Below are positions 36,201 to 36,764 of a stretch of DNA of 36,764 nt, in pieces. The notes beneath the pieces are model-generated. The model saw only the letters and a list, made by a program, of their open reading frames with translations. It was not told the origin of the DNA and searched no databases. The translations under genes were made by a program, and so were the position numbers. The DNA lies in contig NZ_FNDD01000043.1 of NCBI RefSeq assembly GCF_900100015.1, positions 1 to 36,764 of the forward strand, read 5' to 3'. Source of the stretch: Vibrio xiamenensis. GTDB lineage: Bacteria > Pseudomonadota > Gammaproteobacteria > Enterobacterales > Vibrionaceae. Position 1 is the first letter of the stretch, and each line of letters opens with the position of its first letter.

Positions 36201-36434
36201 CAGGCACCAGCACCAGTTGTAGCAACGGTAGCTGATAAATCAGAAGCTAAGCCTAGCAAAGCATTTAAAGGCCACGCAGCATCAGCAATGACAAAAGCGC
36301 CGGGTAGTAATGAATTAAAAGAAATTACTATCGTAGCCGCTGAGTTCCGCACTGAGCGTTACAACTCACGCGGTGCAGGTAGTCAATTCGCGACTAATCA
36401 AGCCAGCGCTGGAATGTCAAAAACCAGCTTCTAA
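33288..36434 (+). CDS. rne: Ribonuclease E
   Basis: A 1048-residue endoribonuclease and degradosome scaffold. The catalytic half has the S1 domain (about 37-120), the metal aspartates Asp302 and Asp345 (SIDINSA, VIDFIDM; E. coli 303/346) and the zinc link CPRC near 403-410. An amphipathic membrane anchor, PGLFGRFVKALGSLFGS, lies near 565-581. Then come Arg/Asn-rich RNA-binding stretches (about 605-690), RRSPRHLRASGQRRRRGRDR (about 780-800), two copies of GGVA-x-PEMAMGKV (about 809 and 846) similar to the E. coli enolase-binding segment, and an acidic Ala/Val/Glu-rich tail. It starts processing and decay of most mRNAs and matures rRNA. Reading frame is intact. Confidence 0.97.
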   Translation: MKRMLINATQKEELRVALVDGQKLFDLDIESPGHESKKANIYKGRITRIEPSLEAAFVDYGAERHGFLPLKEIAREYFPQGYTYQGRPSIKEVLSEGQEVIVQVEKEERGSKGAALTTFISLAGSYLVLMPNNPRAGGISRRIEGDERTQLKAALSTLELPQGMGLIVRTAGVGKSAEELEWDLNVLLNHWGAIKQASDSNPAPFLIHQESNVIVRAIRDYLRRDIGEILIDSNTIYERALEHIRLVRPDFVNRVKKYEGEVPLFSHYQIESQIESAFQREVRLPSGGSIVIDPTEALTSIDINSARATKGGDIEETALNTNLEAADEIARQLRLRDLGGLVVIDFIDMTPVRHQREVENRLRDAVRLDRARVQIGRISRFGLLEMSRQRLSPSLAEASHHICPRCSGTGVVRDNESLALSVLRLIEEEALKDNTAQVLAVVPVPIASYLLNEKRRSVNHIERIQEVKITVVPNSDMETPHFEVIRVREGEEFDLLSYLLPKKLDEMKEAEGRESSDTEMRPKRIEEPVLKGFAAPAQSAPTPAPTPKPAPVAEAPAPAEQPSTPGLFGRFVKALGSLFGSSEAETAQDKPAQEPEETQAQDNQNRNNRNNRNRRGRNDQQRRTNGNRDNAKRGETNRDKAKKSPRDEAPSDNNNADNRTKQQARKKPQDRRNNKRNEDAKASKVAEEGLKLAAEAHVTDKPKAAPKAEEKTAKVKERRQKRKLTKQVRVQNQEQLAEQAAQEELAAAVQVEQEQQIEAVVEQDANVDANQENGKQRRNRRSPRHLRASGQRRRRGRDRRPNPFRLRKGGVASPEMAMGKVMPRYDLAKKVDKKPAQEVLETRVIGGVACPEMAMGKVIIPSQAIKVEAASIKPAQPERIVEEVITAPAVTEDYHAEPELQQSEPALLAGDKPAPIVQAVKADDAVKANNVAKVEAQSVAVEEVVAEEVAIEAPIVEAAVAETQEAMVEAPQAPAPVVATVADKSEAKPSKAFKGHAASAMTKAPGSNELKEITIVAAEFRTERYNSRGAGSQFATNQASAGMSKTSF

Positions 36435-36459
36435 GTGCATAGCACTTATCAGTAAAAAT

Positions 36460-36487
36460 CCGCCTTCTTAGAAGGCGGCTTTGGTTT
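36460..36487 (+). terminator. Intrinsic terminator of rne
   Basis: CCGCCTTC (36460-36467) pairs with GAAGGCGG (36471-36478) over a 3-nt loop, followed by CTTTGGTTT. Confidence 0.8.
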
Positions 36488-36490
36488 ACA

Positions 36491-36507
36491 GCCCCCTAAA
36501 AGGGGGC
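36491..36507. repeat. Hairpin at the presumed right end of an IS200-type element
   Basis: GCCCCC (36491-36496) and GGGGGC (36502-36507) form a perfect 6-bp stem with a TAAAA loop, 12 bases past the transposase stop. IS200/IS605 elements have subterminal hairpins recognised by TnpA, so this is likely that end. The exact element boundary cannot be seen. Confidence 0.6.
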
Positions 36508-36519
36508 ATTCCTTCGCTG

Positions 36520-36764
36520 TTAGTTCATTTTCAACTCTAACTGTGCCTCATATTCTTGATCTTTCTTGTCTTGATGCCTGACATACCGCCTGATGATCTC
36601 TTCATTTACACCGACTGTATCAACAAAGTACCCTCTCGCCCAAAAATGATTACCCCATAATTTCTTTCTAATATACGGGAATTTATTAAACAATCGGATA
36701 GCTGAACGCCCTTTCAATATCCCCATTAAAGTCGATATCGATACTTTCGGTGGGACTATCACAA
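36520..36764 (-). CDS. tnpA: IS200/IS605-family transposase TnpA, C-terminal part
   Basis: The last 80 residues of an IS200-like Y1 transposase; the N-terminal part with the HUH motif is beyond the right edge. Visible: IVPPKVSISTLMGILKGRSA, NHFWARGYFVDTVG, and the catalytic Tyr with its helper Gln in IIRRYVRHQDKK. These enzymes move single-stranded DNA using that tyrosine. No stop or frameshift is seen in the part present, so the element may be intact. It lies just after the rne terminator, a harmless site. Confidence 0.9.
   Translation of the reverse strand, partial: VIVPPKVSISTLMGILKGRSAIRLFNKFPYIRKKLWGNHFWARGYFVDTVGVNEEIIRRYVRHQDKKDQEYEAQLELKMN

Noticed and set aside
1..36764. tRNA or rRNA genes, CRISPR array, prophage or integron parts
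   Set aside because: I looked for cloverleaf-like runs, regularly spaced repeats, integrases and att-type repeats and saw none; reading by eye may miss a weak case.

Overview
This window looks like ordinary chromosome from a Vibrio or close relative, probably chromosome 1. The basis is protein-level resemblance to known families, the gene order (rne | rluC, maf, yceD-rpmF-plsX-fabH-fabD-fabG-acpP-fabF-pabC-mltG-tmk-holB-tatD-ptsG), a rhombosortase gene, and an adenine riboswitch on a deaminase gene. No rRNA, tRNA or CRISPR array was seen. The only mobile-element trace is an IS200-type transposase fragment cut by the right edge.

Left part (1-14.9 kb): a 5' fragment of an adenine deaminase gene (minus strand) sits behind a strong promoter, an adenine-class riboswitch and a leader that can fold two mutually exclusive ways. 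Next come divergent tapT-like and rhombosortase genes whose start codons almost touch, sohB, and yciK. A terminator-bounded SOS mutagenesis cassette follows (imuA-imuB-dnaE2) with a near-perfect LexA box over its promoter. After it lie cheV, mlc, pykA, and a patatin-like phospholipase gene preceded by an unlisted 29-codon membrane-peptide gene.

Middle (15-20.4 kb): a 669-base AT-rich gap leads into an NSS-family sodium symporter gene and its tiny partner metS (30 aa). Then come a small secreted or outer-membrane protein of unknown function bracketed by two look-alike terminators, and ptsG with an RDD membrane-protein gene that overlaps its stop codon by one base.

Right part (20.4-36.8 kb): the long minus-strand cluster for fatty acid and phospholipid synthesis plus housekeeping genes. 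Internal hairpins after fabH, acpP and fabF probably tune transcript levels. The yceD promoter is so close to the start codon that the mRNA should be almost leaderless. maf is divergent from this cluster. rluC and rne are also divergent from each other; rne has a good sigma-70 promoter and a leader of about 330 nt with stable hairpins. RNase E carries two copies of a motif that resembles the enolase-binding segment of the E. coli enzyme.

Functional links: Mlc (10.8-12.0 kb) is the usual repressor of ptsG, and PtsG, pyruvate kinase and Mlc together form a glucose-use theme. I found no clearly new multi-gene system. The best leads for something undescribed are the two-state add leader, the 29-aa peptide upstream of the patatin gene, the RDD protein coupled to ptsG, and the duplicated RNase E motif.
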